From NCBI GenBank assembly GCA_041941305.1, contig JBGTQJ010000040.1, positions 19,119-83,118 on the forward strand: a DNA stretch of 64,000 nt, given 5' to 3'. The DNA comes from JANSWP01 sp041941305 (GTDB lineage: Bacteria > Bacteroidota > Bacteroidia > Chitinophagales > Saprospiraceae). The notes below the pieces were generated by a model that saw only the letters and a list, made by a program, of their open reading frames with translations, searched no databases and was not told the DNA's origin. Made by a program: the position numbers and the translations under genes. Shown one piece after another: positions 59,201-64,000 of the stretch (within the stretch, counting starts at the first letter, position 1; every line of letters begins with the position of its first letter).

Positions 59201-62200
59201 ATACTGATACAAACGGCTGTACCAATAGCGATTCAAAAGATATTGAAGTATTTGCTTTACCAACTCCATCATTCACACAGCCAATGGATGTGTGTATTGA
59301 TAATGGACTGGTAGCACTTGTGGCAACCCCATCAGGTGGCACCTTTAGTGGGACTGGCGTAAGTGGAACGGATTTTAATCCTGCTACAGCAGGTGTTGGA
59401 ACACATACTTTGACTTATACCTATACAGATAGCAACGGCTGTACGAATAGTGATTCAAAAGATATTGAGGTGTTTGCTTTACCCACTCCATCATTTACGC
59501 AGCCAATTGATGTGTGTATCGATAATGGGCTGGTAGCACTTGTAGCAGCCCCAACAGGCGGCACTTTTAGTGGCACTGGCGTAAGTGGAACAGATTTCAA
59601 TCCAGCTATAGCGGGAGCAGGAACCCATACCTTGACTTATACTTATACAGATGGCAATGGTTGTACAAACAGTGATTCAAAAGATATTGAGGTATTCGCT
59701 TTACCCGCTCCATCATTTACGCAGCCAAGTGATGTGTGTATCGATAATGGGCTGGTAGCATTGGTGGCGACCCCAAGTGGTGGAACTTTTAGTGGCACTG
59801 GCGTGAGTGGAACAAACTTTAATCCATCTACAGCAGGCGCCGGTACTCATACCTTGACCTATACTTATACCGATGGCAATGGCTGTACAAACAGTGATAG
59901 CAAAGACATTGAGGTATTTGCTTTACCGACTCCATCATTTACACAGCCAATTGATGTGTGTATTGATAATGGTTTAGTGGCACTGGTAGCTACTCCAAGC
60001 GGTGGAACTTTTAGTGGAACTGGCGTGAGTGGAACAAACTTTAATCCAGCAACAGCAGGAGTCGGTACTCATACCTTAACTTATACTTATACAGATGGCA
60101 ATGGTTGTACAAACAGTGATAGTAAAGACATTGAGGTGTTTGCCTTGCCAACAGTTACGTTTACACAGCCTGGCAATGTATGTATTGATTTTGGACTGGT
60201 AGCCTTAGCTGCAAGTCCAAGCGGCGGAACGTTTACAGGAACAGGAATCAGTGGAAGCAACTTTAATCCTGTAACTGCAGGAGTAGGTGTTCACACCTTG
60301 ACTTATACCCACACAGATAGCAATGGCTGTACAAATAGTGATTCAAAAGACATAGAAGTATTTGCATTACCCACTCCTTCATTTACCCAGCCAACAGATG
60401 TTTGTATCGATAATGGACTGGTAGCACTGGTAGCTACCCCATCTGGAGGAACCTTTAGTGGAACTGGCGTGAGCGGAACAAACTTTAATCCAGCCACAGC
60501 AGGCGCTGGGACTCATACTTTAACTTATACCTTCACAGATAGCAATGGCTGTACGAACAGTGATTCAAAAGACATTGAGGTATTTGCTTTGCCAACAGTG
60601 ACCTTTACCCAACCCACAGATGTGTGTATAGATAATGGACTAGTTGCACTGGTTGCAACACCATCCGGTGGCACTTTTAGTGGAACTGGAGTAAGTGGGA
60701 CGGACTTTAATCCAGCAACAGCAGGTGTTGGCACTCATACTTTGACTTATACGTATACCGATAGCAACGGCTGTACCAACAGTGATTCAAAAGACATTGA
60801 GGTATTTGCTTTGCCAACAGTGACCTTTACCCAACCCACAGATGTGTGTATAGATAATGGTTTAGTTGCACTGGTTGCAACACCATCCGGTGGCACTTTT
60901 AGTGGAACTGGAGTTAGCGGAACTGACTTCAATCCAGCAACAGCAGGTGTTGGCACCCATACCCTGACGTATACTTATACAGATACCAATGGTTGTACGA
61001 ATAGTGAAGACAAGGACATTGAAGTCTTCAGTCTACCCACAGCTGTAGCCGGAAGTGATGTGGATATTTGCGATGGAGCAAGTACCCAACTGGATGCCAG
61101 TGTAGGAAGCAGTGGAAATGGAACCTTAACTTATACCTGGTCTCCAACTACTGGTTTGAACTTTAGCAATATTGCAAATCCAGTAGCTAGTCCAACAACC
61201 ACGACAACTTATACAGTTACCGTAATGGATGTGAATGGTTGTGTTGATACCGATGATGTAGTAGTCACCGTGAATGACAATCCCACCTTGAACATCATTG
61301 GAACGAGTTGTGCTCCGAATTTACTAACTTATGATGTTGATTTAACAACCAATGCAGACCAGGTTACAGCAAGTGAGGGAACGGTGAATAATAATGGAGG
61401 TGGTTCTTATACAGTAACAGGGGTATTGGTAGGTAACAGTGTGACCATTACAGCTACCTTCACATCTACCAATTGTCAGACACAGCAGGTAGTTAATTCC
61501 CCTGTATGTAATTGTCCAACAGTGGACCCACCAATAAGTGATGGAGATAAGGAGATATGTGATGGTGCTGTGATACCCGCTTTGACAGTCACAGTAGGTA
61601 CTGATGAGACAGCAGATTGGTATGATTCAGCTTCAGGAGGCACGCAATTATCGATGGGTAGCACCTCCTATACTCCAACGATGGCAGGGACCTATTATGC
61701 AGAAGCTAGAAATACCATCAATGGATGTGTGAGTGCAACGAGGACAGGGGTGACATTGACAATACATCCTTTACCAAACCCAGTTTTCACCCAACCCACA
61801 GATGTGTGTATCGATAATGGATTGGTAGCATTGGTAGCAACCCCAACAGGAGGAACCTTTAGTGGAACGGGAGTTAGTGGAACGGACTTTAATCCTGCTA
61901 CAGCAGGCGCCGGTACGCATACATTGACTTATACCTATACAGATACAAATGGCTGTACCAATAGTGATAGTAAAGACATCGAAGTATTTGCATTACCGAC
62001 TCCAACATTTACCCAACCAACAGATGTATGTATCGATAATGGTTTGGTAGCCTTGGTAGCTACTCCAAGTGGCGGCACCTTTAGTGGAACAGGCGTAAGT
62101 GGAACTGATTTCAATCCAGCCACAGCGGGAGCAGGAACTCATACCTTGACTTATACCTATACAGATACAAATGGCTGTGTCAATAGCGATAGTAAAGACA

Positions 62201-64000
62201 TCGAAGTATTTGCTTTACCGACTCCTACATTCACGCAACCAACAGATGTATGTATCGATAATGGTCTGGTTGGCTTGGTAGCAACTCCAAGTGGTGGTAC
62301 TTTTAGTGGAACAGGCGTAAGTGGTACGGACTTTAATCCTGCAACAGCAGGAGCAGGCACACATACTTTGACTTATACCTACACCGATACGAATGGCTGT
62401 ACGAATAGTGATTCAAAAGACATCGAAGTATTTGCCTTACCGACTCCAACATTTACCCAACCAACAGATGTGTGTATTGATAATGGCTTGGTAGCATTAG
62501 TCGCAACCCCAAGTGGCGGTACCTTTAGTGGCACAGGGGTAAGTGGTACGGACTTTAATCCTGTCGCCGCAGGCGCAGGTGTTCATACCCTAACTTATAC
62601 TTACACAGATACCAATGGTTGTACGAATAGTGATTCCAAGGATATAGAAGTTTTTGCACTACCAAATGTTAGCTTTACCCAACCTGGCAATGTGTGTATT
62701 GATTTTGGCTTGGTGGCACTAGCTGCAAGTCCGAGCGGTGGAATTTTTTCTGGCACAGGAATTAGTGGCAGTAACTTTGACCCAGCAAGCGCAGGAGTTG
62801 GAGTACACACTTTGACGTACACTTACACCGATGGTAATGGCTGTGTCAATAGTGATAGTAAAGATATCGAAGTATATGCCTTACCTATTGTTAGTTTTAC
62901 CCAACCGATTGATGTATGTATCGATAATGGATTGGTAGCGCTAGTTGGAAGTCCAAGTGGCGGCACCTTTAGTGGAACAGGTGTGAGTGGAACGGACTTT
63001 AATCCAGCCATAGCAGGTGCCGGGACCCATACCTTGACTTATACCTTCACAGATGGCAATGGCTGTACGAACAGTGATAGTAAAGACATTGAAGTATTTG
63101 ACTTGCCGACTCCATCATTTACCCAGCCAAGTGATGTGTGTATTGATAATGGGCTGGTAGCATTGGTAGCTACTCCAACAGGCGGAACCTTTAGTGGGAC
63201 TGGCGTGAGTGGGACGAACTTTAATCCAGCTACGGCAGGTGTAGGCACTCATACTTTAACCTATACCTATACTGATACAAACGGTTGTACAAACAGTGAT
63301 TCCAAGGACATAGAAGTATTTGCCTTACCAACAGTTACGTTTACTCAACCTGGTAATGTGTGTATTGATTTTGGACTGGTAGCCTTAGCTGCAAGTCCAT
63401 CGGGAGGAACTTTTTCCGGCACAGGAATTAGTGGAAGCAACTTTAATCCTGTAACTGCAGGAGTAGGTGTTCACACATTGACTTATACGTATACAGATAC
63501 AAATGGCTGTACGAATAGTGATTCAAAAGACATTGAAGTGTTTGCTTTGCCAACTCCTTCATTTACACAGCCCAGTGATGTATGTATCGATAATGGCTTG
63601 GTAGCCCTGGTAGCTACCCCATCAGGCGGCACCTTTAGTGGAACTGGCGTGAGCGGGACAGACTTCAACCCAGCTACAGCAGGCGCAGGAACGCATACAT
63701 TAACTTATACTTATACCGATGGTAACGGCTGTACCAACAGTGATTCAAAAGATATAGAAGTATTTGCATTGCCTACTCCATCATTTACCCAACCAACAGA
63801 TGTGTGTATCGATAATGGATTGGTAGCATTAGTCGCTACTCCGAGTGGAGGTACTTTTAGTGGAACTGGCGTGAGCGGGGCAGACTTCAATCCTGCCATA
63901 GCAGGCGCAGGAACGCATACATTAACTTATACTTATACAGATGGCAACGGCTGTACCAACAGTGATTCAAAAGATATAGAAGTATTTGCATTGCCTACTC
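50239..64000 (+). CDS. Second giant surface protein (LamG, ASH-like, PKD/SprB-like, 74-residue repeats), 3' partial
   Basis: The frame from ATG 50239 has no stop before the window ends, giving at least 4,587 residues. The N-terminus has a hydrophobic stretch (MMKALIVLGILGLNP, residues 15-29) after a short basic leader; Met 15 is an alternative start. Order: LamG 1, ASH 1, LamG 2, ASH 2-3, LamG 3, ASH 4, LamG 4, ASH 5-6, Ig-like, PKD-like, SprB-like, ASH 7-10, Ig-like, then 74-residue units. LamG domains carry ALDFDGVND-type starts, NWHHVAF and DELRIWNVAR. Such proteins in Bacteroidota usually leave through the type IX system with a C-terminal sorting domain, which would lie beyond the window (inference). 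The 88-base gap to the fn3 gene has no visible promoter. Probable role: adhesion or glycan contact. Confidence 0.88.
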   Translation, partial: MKQSYLFPMQFGRKMMKALIVLGILGLNPKQIFGGNIHMEESFCQFVVEDGLPVNGNREFNSQQHNNLISDVSVASETYTVDDFLRDFCSYNFGMMGAINGEALDFDGVNDHIIVPHNTTFNFGTGDFTIEMWFKTTASNFVVFADKRNGTPVGWWRTTIASGKLQMEIVAGQSAATNNTFNDGNWHHVAFVRSGTTPIIYVDGVSESITISGAWNANISNTNSISIGGGLEGTCCRLDGQMDELRIWNVARSQSAIQADKDCELAGNEANLVAYWQFNEGTAGGSNGGVTNLPDLTSAGHDGTLNNFALSGTSSNWVEPGAVCTGNSCSGGTSMPEMDVQGNSTSIMDGDTTPDTADDTEFGDVPTGGSHTHTFTIKNTGNADLELSGSPIVAISGSSDFAVSMQPSGSTIANGGSDLTFDVTFTPSGNTTETATISIANNDCDEDPYDFVLQGTGGTPAAALDLDGTNDYVNIDAIQNEMNGLTTFTIEFWVKGDKTLQGVNPVFIGENSGAQHLFHMLSGAGNGQFFINDNAGPNFSGTTDIGDNNWHHVAISCSSNTTTIYIDGNLETPASGSNPYSSSFNFSASSKWSIGQEYDGASPSQFFEGQFDEVRFWNTARTCDEINFHMGCELVGNETGLLAYYAFNQGVAGGNNSGETTLNDLTSNSNDGSLNNFALSGSTSNWKEPGAVTSGNSCGTFVFAEINVKGNNMTIVDGDMTPSATDDTDFGDQSVCSGTVVKTYTIENDAAASGSLNVTAISISGTHSGDFSVGGITFPAVVSPGNSTTFTVTFDPSDLGARSATVEIASDDCDEDPYDFAIQGNGIDPEMNVQGNGQNIADGDTTPDTGDDTDFGSIGLGSNDAHTFTIQNLGTETLNLTANPIVAISGSSDFAVTTQPSGNSIANGGPDLTFVVTFTPSGLSTVTATISIANDDCDENPYNFDIQGTGANPAAALDFDGSNDYVNLTSALLPTSSASDAWTFEMWMKTTTTDHDVMFSQYVSSNGHRSTFDINNGNSGKAVYWKGSSGKVVTSSTSVNDGNWHHVAFVKEGSGTNQVSLYVDGILEDQGTDGNPMGNVVSEIGRIVGTGRYFPGQLDEVRIWNIARTCYEIDFFKDCELTGSETGFVAYYQFNQGVSGANNSGETTLNDLTSNNNDGTLTNFALSGSTSNWVEPGGVTSGNSCGPLTAPEMDVQGNSTSIADGDTTPDTGDDTDFGTILIGNTEAHTFTIKNTGNATLNLSGSPIVDISGSSDFAVTTQPSGTSIANGGADLTFVVTYTPSSASTVTATISIVNDDCDETPYDFVIQGTGAAVNSTSIVLDGSGDYVQVQDASDLNFSGDFTLECWFQYSGAASYEGLMGKRTVTIHTTSQYGMYLRNNNLLFARVIDDSGTFVQITSNGAVSTNTWHHAALVRESGTLKLYVDGVQQTQTGTVNGAINSTHNLVFGRIYSDSDSNYLNGKLDEIRIWNVARSTTEINDNMNTELDGTDANLVAYYKVDDTAGNAPDAIVDCTDASHFGCVFGDITYDSASPTISDVACGEGGGVAEINIKGNNNSIVDGDNTPSTSDDTDFGNQVVCSGTVVKTYTIENTGTGSMPVTAINITGSHTSDFTVGGITLPASIAGSGATTFTVTFDPSAQGTRSATVEISNGDCDEALYDYAIEGTGLDPEMDVVGNSNSIADGDTTPDTADDTDFGNVGINSCTEVHTFTVNNSGNNTLNLNGATIVEITGSHASDFTVTVNPAGTVNASGGSTSFDITFNPSATGLRTASVSIANDDCDENPYNFDIQGTGFDISATLSGIATICNGESTDLQVSITGGAATYTVVYNDGTNNITENNYTSGANITVSPSANTTYSLVSVTDSNSCIAGSLSGTPLVTVNSLPTANAGNDVAICNGDNTQLDASASSGTGGLSYSWSPSTGLSATNIVNPVADPTMTTTYTVEVTDGNGCKHTDDVIVTVNDLPTFSTVVTDETCPSANDGQIALTVNSGATPYEYSFDGGSFTSFGGNTHTFTGLDMGSYDIQIRDNNTCLSTTQSITVNTAAHPEIDVEGNSTSIASGSNSPSVNDDTQFGEVGIVVGSKEHTFTIQNDGTADLVLNGGTLVDITGADAGQFSVSMNPTTPISGSGNTTFKITYSPTTVATHNATVSITNTDCDESPYTFAIQGTGTDPEMTVLGNSLEIEDGDNTPDTGDDTDFGSLDINGNTASHTFTITNTGVMNLNLSGSPVVEITGTGASQFSVTTQASTPVSSNGSTTFVIEFAPDVAGVHNAEVSIANDDATESPYNFSITGTGTGTAPDMQVEGQNMEIVDGDNIPSTTDDTDFGDVSVNGGTDSHTFTIKNLGTASLTLDGNPLVSIGGSHPGDFSVTAQPSSPVGINGMTTFTVEFNPTAGGLRTAEISIENNDFYEDPYNFTIQGTGLAPEMDVKGNNTSIVSGSTNPIPGDDTDFGSIALGGCTEVHSFVIENTGTDVLNLNGSTIVEITGHVSDFTVTATPSPTVSSGGGLTSFDITFDPTATGTRSATVSIANDDLDENPYTFDIEGTGFDITGVISGTTSICTGDNTDLTVTITNGTGPHTVVYNDGANHTVNGYTSGDPINVSPTSNTTYTLVSVTDANSCTASTSGSAIVTVNDLPMVTFTQPTDVCIDNGLVALVASPSGGTFSGTGVSGTDFNPATAGLGTHTLTYTYTDGNGCTNSDNKDIEVFDLPTVIFTQPIDVCIDNGLVALVGSPSGGTFSGTGVSGTNFNPATAGAGTHTLTYTYTDGNGCTNSDNKDIEVFALPTPSFTQPTDVCIDNGLVALVATPTGGTFSGTGVSGTDFNPATAGAGTHTLTYNYTDGNGCTNSDSKDIEVFALPTPSFTQPMDVCIDNGLVALVASPSGGTFSGTGVSGTNFNPATAGAGTHTLTYTYTDGNGCTNSDSKDIEVFALPTPSFTQPTDVCIDNGLVALVATPSGGTFSGTGVNGTDFNPATAGAGTHTLTYTYTDTNGCTNSDSKDIEVFALPTPSFTQPMDVCIDNGLVALVATPSGGTFSGTGVSGTDFNPATAGVGTHTLTYTYTDSNGCTNSDSKDIEVFALPTPSFTQPIDVCIDNGLVALVAAPTGGTFSGTGVSGTDFNPAIAGAGTHTLTYTYTDGNGCTNSDSKDIEVFALPAPSFTQPSDVCIDNGLVALVATPSGGTFSGTGVSGTNFNPSTAGAGTHTLTYTYTDGNGCTNSDSKDIEVFALPTPSFTQPIDVCIDNGLVALVATPSGGTFSGTGVSGTNFNPATAGVGTHTLTYTYTDGNGCTNSDSKDIEVFALPTVTFTQPGNVCIDFGLVALAASPSGGTFTGTGISGSNFNPVTAGVGVHTLTYTHTDSNGCTNSDSKDIEVFALPTPSFTQPTDVCIDNGLVALVATPSGGTFSGTGVSGTNFNPATAGAGTHTLTYTFTDSNGCTNSDSKDIEVFALPTVTFTQPTDVCIDNGLVALVATPSGGTFSGTGVSGTDFNPATAGVGTHTLTYTYTDSNGCTNSDSKDIEVFALPTVTFTQPTDVCIDNGLVALVATPSGGTFSGTGVSGTDFNPATAGVGTHTLTYTYTDTNGCTNSEDKDIEVFSLPTAVAGSDVDICDGASTQLDASVGSSGNGTLTYTWSPTTGLNFSNIANPVASPTTTTTYTVTVMDVNGCVDTDDVVVTVNDNPTLNIIGTSCAPNLLTYDVDLTTNADQVTASEGTVNNNGGGSYTVTGVLVGNSVTITATFTSTNCQTQQVVNSPVCNCPTVDPPISDGDKEICDGAVIPALTVTVGTDETADWYDSASGGTQLSMGSTSYTPTMAGTYYAEARNTINGCVSATRTGVTLTIHPLPNPVFTQPTDVCIDNGLVALVATPTGGTFSGTGVSGTDFNPATAGAGTHTLTYTYTDTNGCTNSDSKDIEVFALPTPTFTQPTDVCIDNGLVALVATPSGGTFSGTGVSGTDFNPATAGAGTHTLTYTYTDTNGCVNSDSKDIEVFALPTPTFTQPTDVCIDNGLVGLVATPSGGTFSGTGVSGTDFNPATAGAGTHTLTYTYTDTNGCTNSDSKDIEVFALPTPTFTQPTDVCIDNGLVALVATPSGGTFSGTGVSGTDFNPVAAGAGVHTLTYTYTDTNGCTNSDSKDIEVFALPNVSFTQPGNVCIDFGLVALAASPSGGIFSGTGISGSNFDPASAGVGVHTLTYTYTDGNGCVNSDSKDIEVYALPIVSFTQPIDVCIDNGLVALVGSPSGGTFSGTGVSGTDFNPAIAGAGTHTLTYTFTDGNGCTNSDSKDIEVFDLPTPSFTQPSDVCIDNGLVALVATPTGGTFSGTGVSGTNFNPATAGVGTHTLTYTYTDTNGCTNSDSKDIEVFALPTVTFTQPGNVCIDFGLVALAASPSGGTFSGTGISGSNFNPVTAGVGVHTLTYTYTDTNGCTNSDSKDIEVFALPTPSFTQPSDVCIDNGLVALVATPSGGTFSGTGVSGTDFNPATAGAGTHTLTYTYTDGNGCTNSDSKDIEVFALPTPSFTQPTDVCIDNGLVALVATPSGGTFSGTGVSGADFNPAIAGAGTHTLTYTYTDGNGCTNSDSKDIEVFALPT
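50545..54750 (+). other. Alternating LamG and ASH-like domains
   Basis: LamG (concanavalin-like jelly roll) at about 50545-51100, 51628-52190, 53101-53650 and 54190-54740. ASH-like 'choice-of-anchor D' domains at about 51247-51610, 52351-52720, 52723-53090 and 53809-54180, marked by EMDVQGNxxxIxDGDTTP, DDTDFG and a DDCDExPYDFxIQGTG ending. LamG domains 1 to 3 are followed by a conserved W(x)EPGAV-GNSCG linker, so LamG plus linker plus ASH seems to be the duplicated block. Confidence 0.85.
54883..58146 (+). other. ASH-like, PKD-like and SprB-like domains
   Basis: ASH-like domains at about 54883-55245, 55246-55620, 56386-56757, 56758-57130, 57136-57510 and 57511-57887. Two matching Ig-like units (55621-55893 and 57888-58146) contain CxGxxTDL and YTVVYNDG / HTVVYNDG. 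A PKD-like unit at 55894-56139 has CNGDNTQLDASAS and LSYSWSPSTGL. The unit at about 56140-56380 (TCPSANDGQIALTV, then PYEYSFDGG) resembles the SprB repeat of the gliding adhesin SprB. Confidence 0.75.
58147..61032 (+). repeat. 74-residue tandem array 1 (13 units of 222 bp)
   Basis: Thirteen exact-length 222-base units start at 58147 and every 222 bases to 60811. Each encodes LPxxxFTQPxDVCIDNGLVA, then LVAxPSGGTFSGTGVSG, TDFNPATAGxGTHTLTYTYT and DxNGCTNSDSKDIEVFA. Two Cys per unit (DVC and NGC) could make one disulfide. Unit 10 (60145) is a variant with GNVCIDFGLVALAAS and GISGSNFNPVTAG. No length variation occurs. This is an unnamed Ig-like fold common in gliding/type IX-secreted proteins. 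Confidence 0.95.
61033..61770 (+). other. Non-repeat break between the two 74-residue arrays
   Basis: 246 residues. A PKD-like unit (CDGASTQLDASVG, YTWSPTTGL, TTTYTVTVMDVNGC) closely parallels the unit at 55894-56139. Next comes a Cys-containing Ig-like segment, then one with EICDGAVIPALTVTV and ADWYDSASGG, a pattern typical of Ig-like domains in Bacteroidota adhesins. Confidence 0.75.
61771..64000 (+). repeat. 74-residue tandem array 2 (10 full units, continuing past the edge)
   Basis: Units of exactly 222 bases start at 61771, 61993, 62215, 62437, 62659, 62881, 63103, 63325, 63547 and 63769; an eleventh begins at 63991 and is cut by the window. Same consensus as array 1. Units at 62659 and 63325 are the GNVCIDFG variant. 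The last two full units are nearly identical in their second halves, pointing to very recent duplication or conversion. Confidence 0.95.

Noticed and set aside
58020..63899. A ladder of antisense frames of 61-90 codons at 222-base multiples
   Set aside because: They are the complement of the 74-residue repeats and share their period. No start context or independent domain supports them.
58147..64000. Regular repeats as a possible CRISPR array
   Set aside because: The 222-base units are contiguous and coding, with no short repeat/unique spacer pattern.

Overview
The window looks like part of a Bacteroidota chromosome, probably a Saprospiria-type (Saprospiraceae/Lewinella/Haliscomenobacter-like) organism. 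This rests on a hybrid two-component system with an AraC output domain, a TANFOR-type protein, ASH/HYDIN-like ('choice-of-anchor D'), LamG, SprB-like and PKD-like surface domains, and a TAnnTTTG promoter element. The taxonomic call is inference from gene content.

Layout. 1-2973: 3' part of a hybrid sensor kinase/response regulator; its receiver domain is interrupted by nine heptanucleotide repeats. 2974-3209: phased direct repeats in front of a Bacteroidota -7 box. 3210-3569: small secreted PKD protein. 3570-4265: gene-free, rich in palindromes. 4266-5705 (minus): helical-repeat-like protein of unknown function. 6027-6224: MITE-like element with perfect inverted ends and an 11-bp target duplication. 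6325-6786: orphan AraC domain. 6787-7386: one doubtful small ORF and an inverted repeat. 7387-9303: predicted outer-membrane beta-barrel. 9304-9650: several kinds of heptanucleotide tract. 9651-47357: one uninterrupted gene for a 12,568-residue exported protein. 47520-50150: exported fibronectin-III protein. 50239 to the right edge: a second giant gene (at least 4,587 codons, no stop before the window ends).

The four large genes from 7387 onward lie on one strand. The barrel, TANFOR giant and fn3 protein match, from memory of Bacteroidota genomes, a recurring but functionally unexplained trio. The giant reads: signal peptide, TANFOR-like N-terminus, long beta-rich region with an internal duplication, Big_5-like domain, cryptic CBM6, about 52 ASH-like Ig repeats, then a sugar-binding tail of CBM6, ASH and F5/8C domains. 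One F5/8C domain carries the complete F-type lectin fucose motif H-X26-R-X-D-X4-R. The second giant alternates LamG with ASH-like domains, then has PKD/SprB-like domains and two arrays of a 74-residue unit (13 copies, a 246-residue break, then 10 full copies running off the edge). Together they look like a cell-surface adhesion or polysaccharide-capture apparatus; that function is inference.
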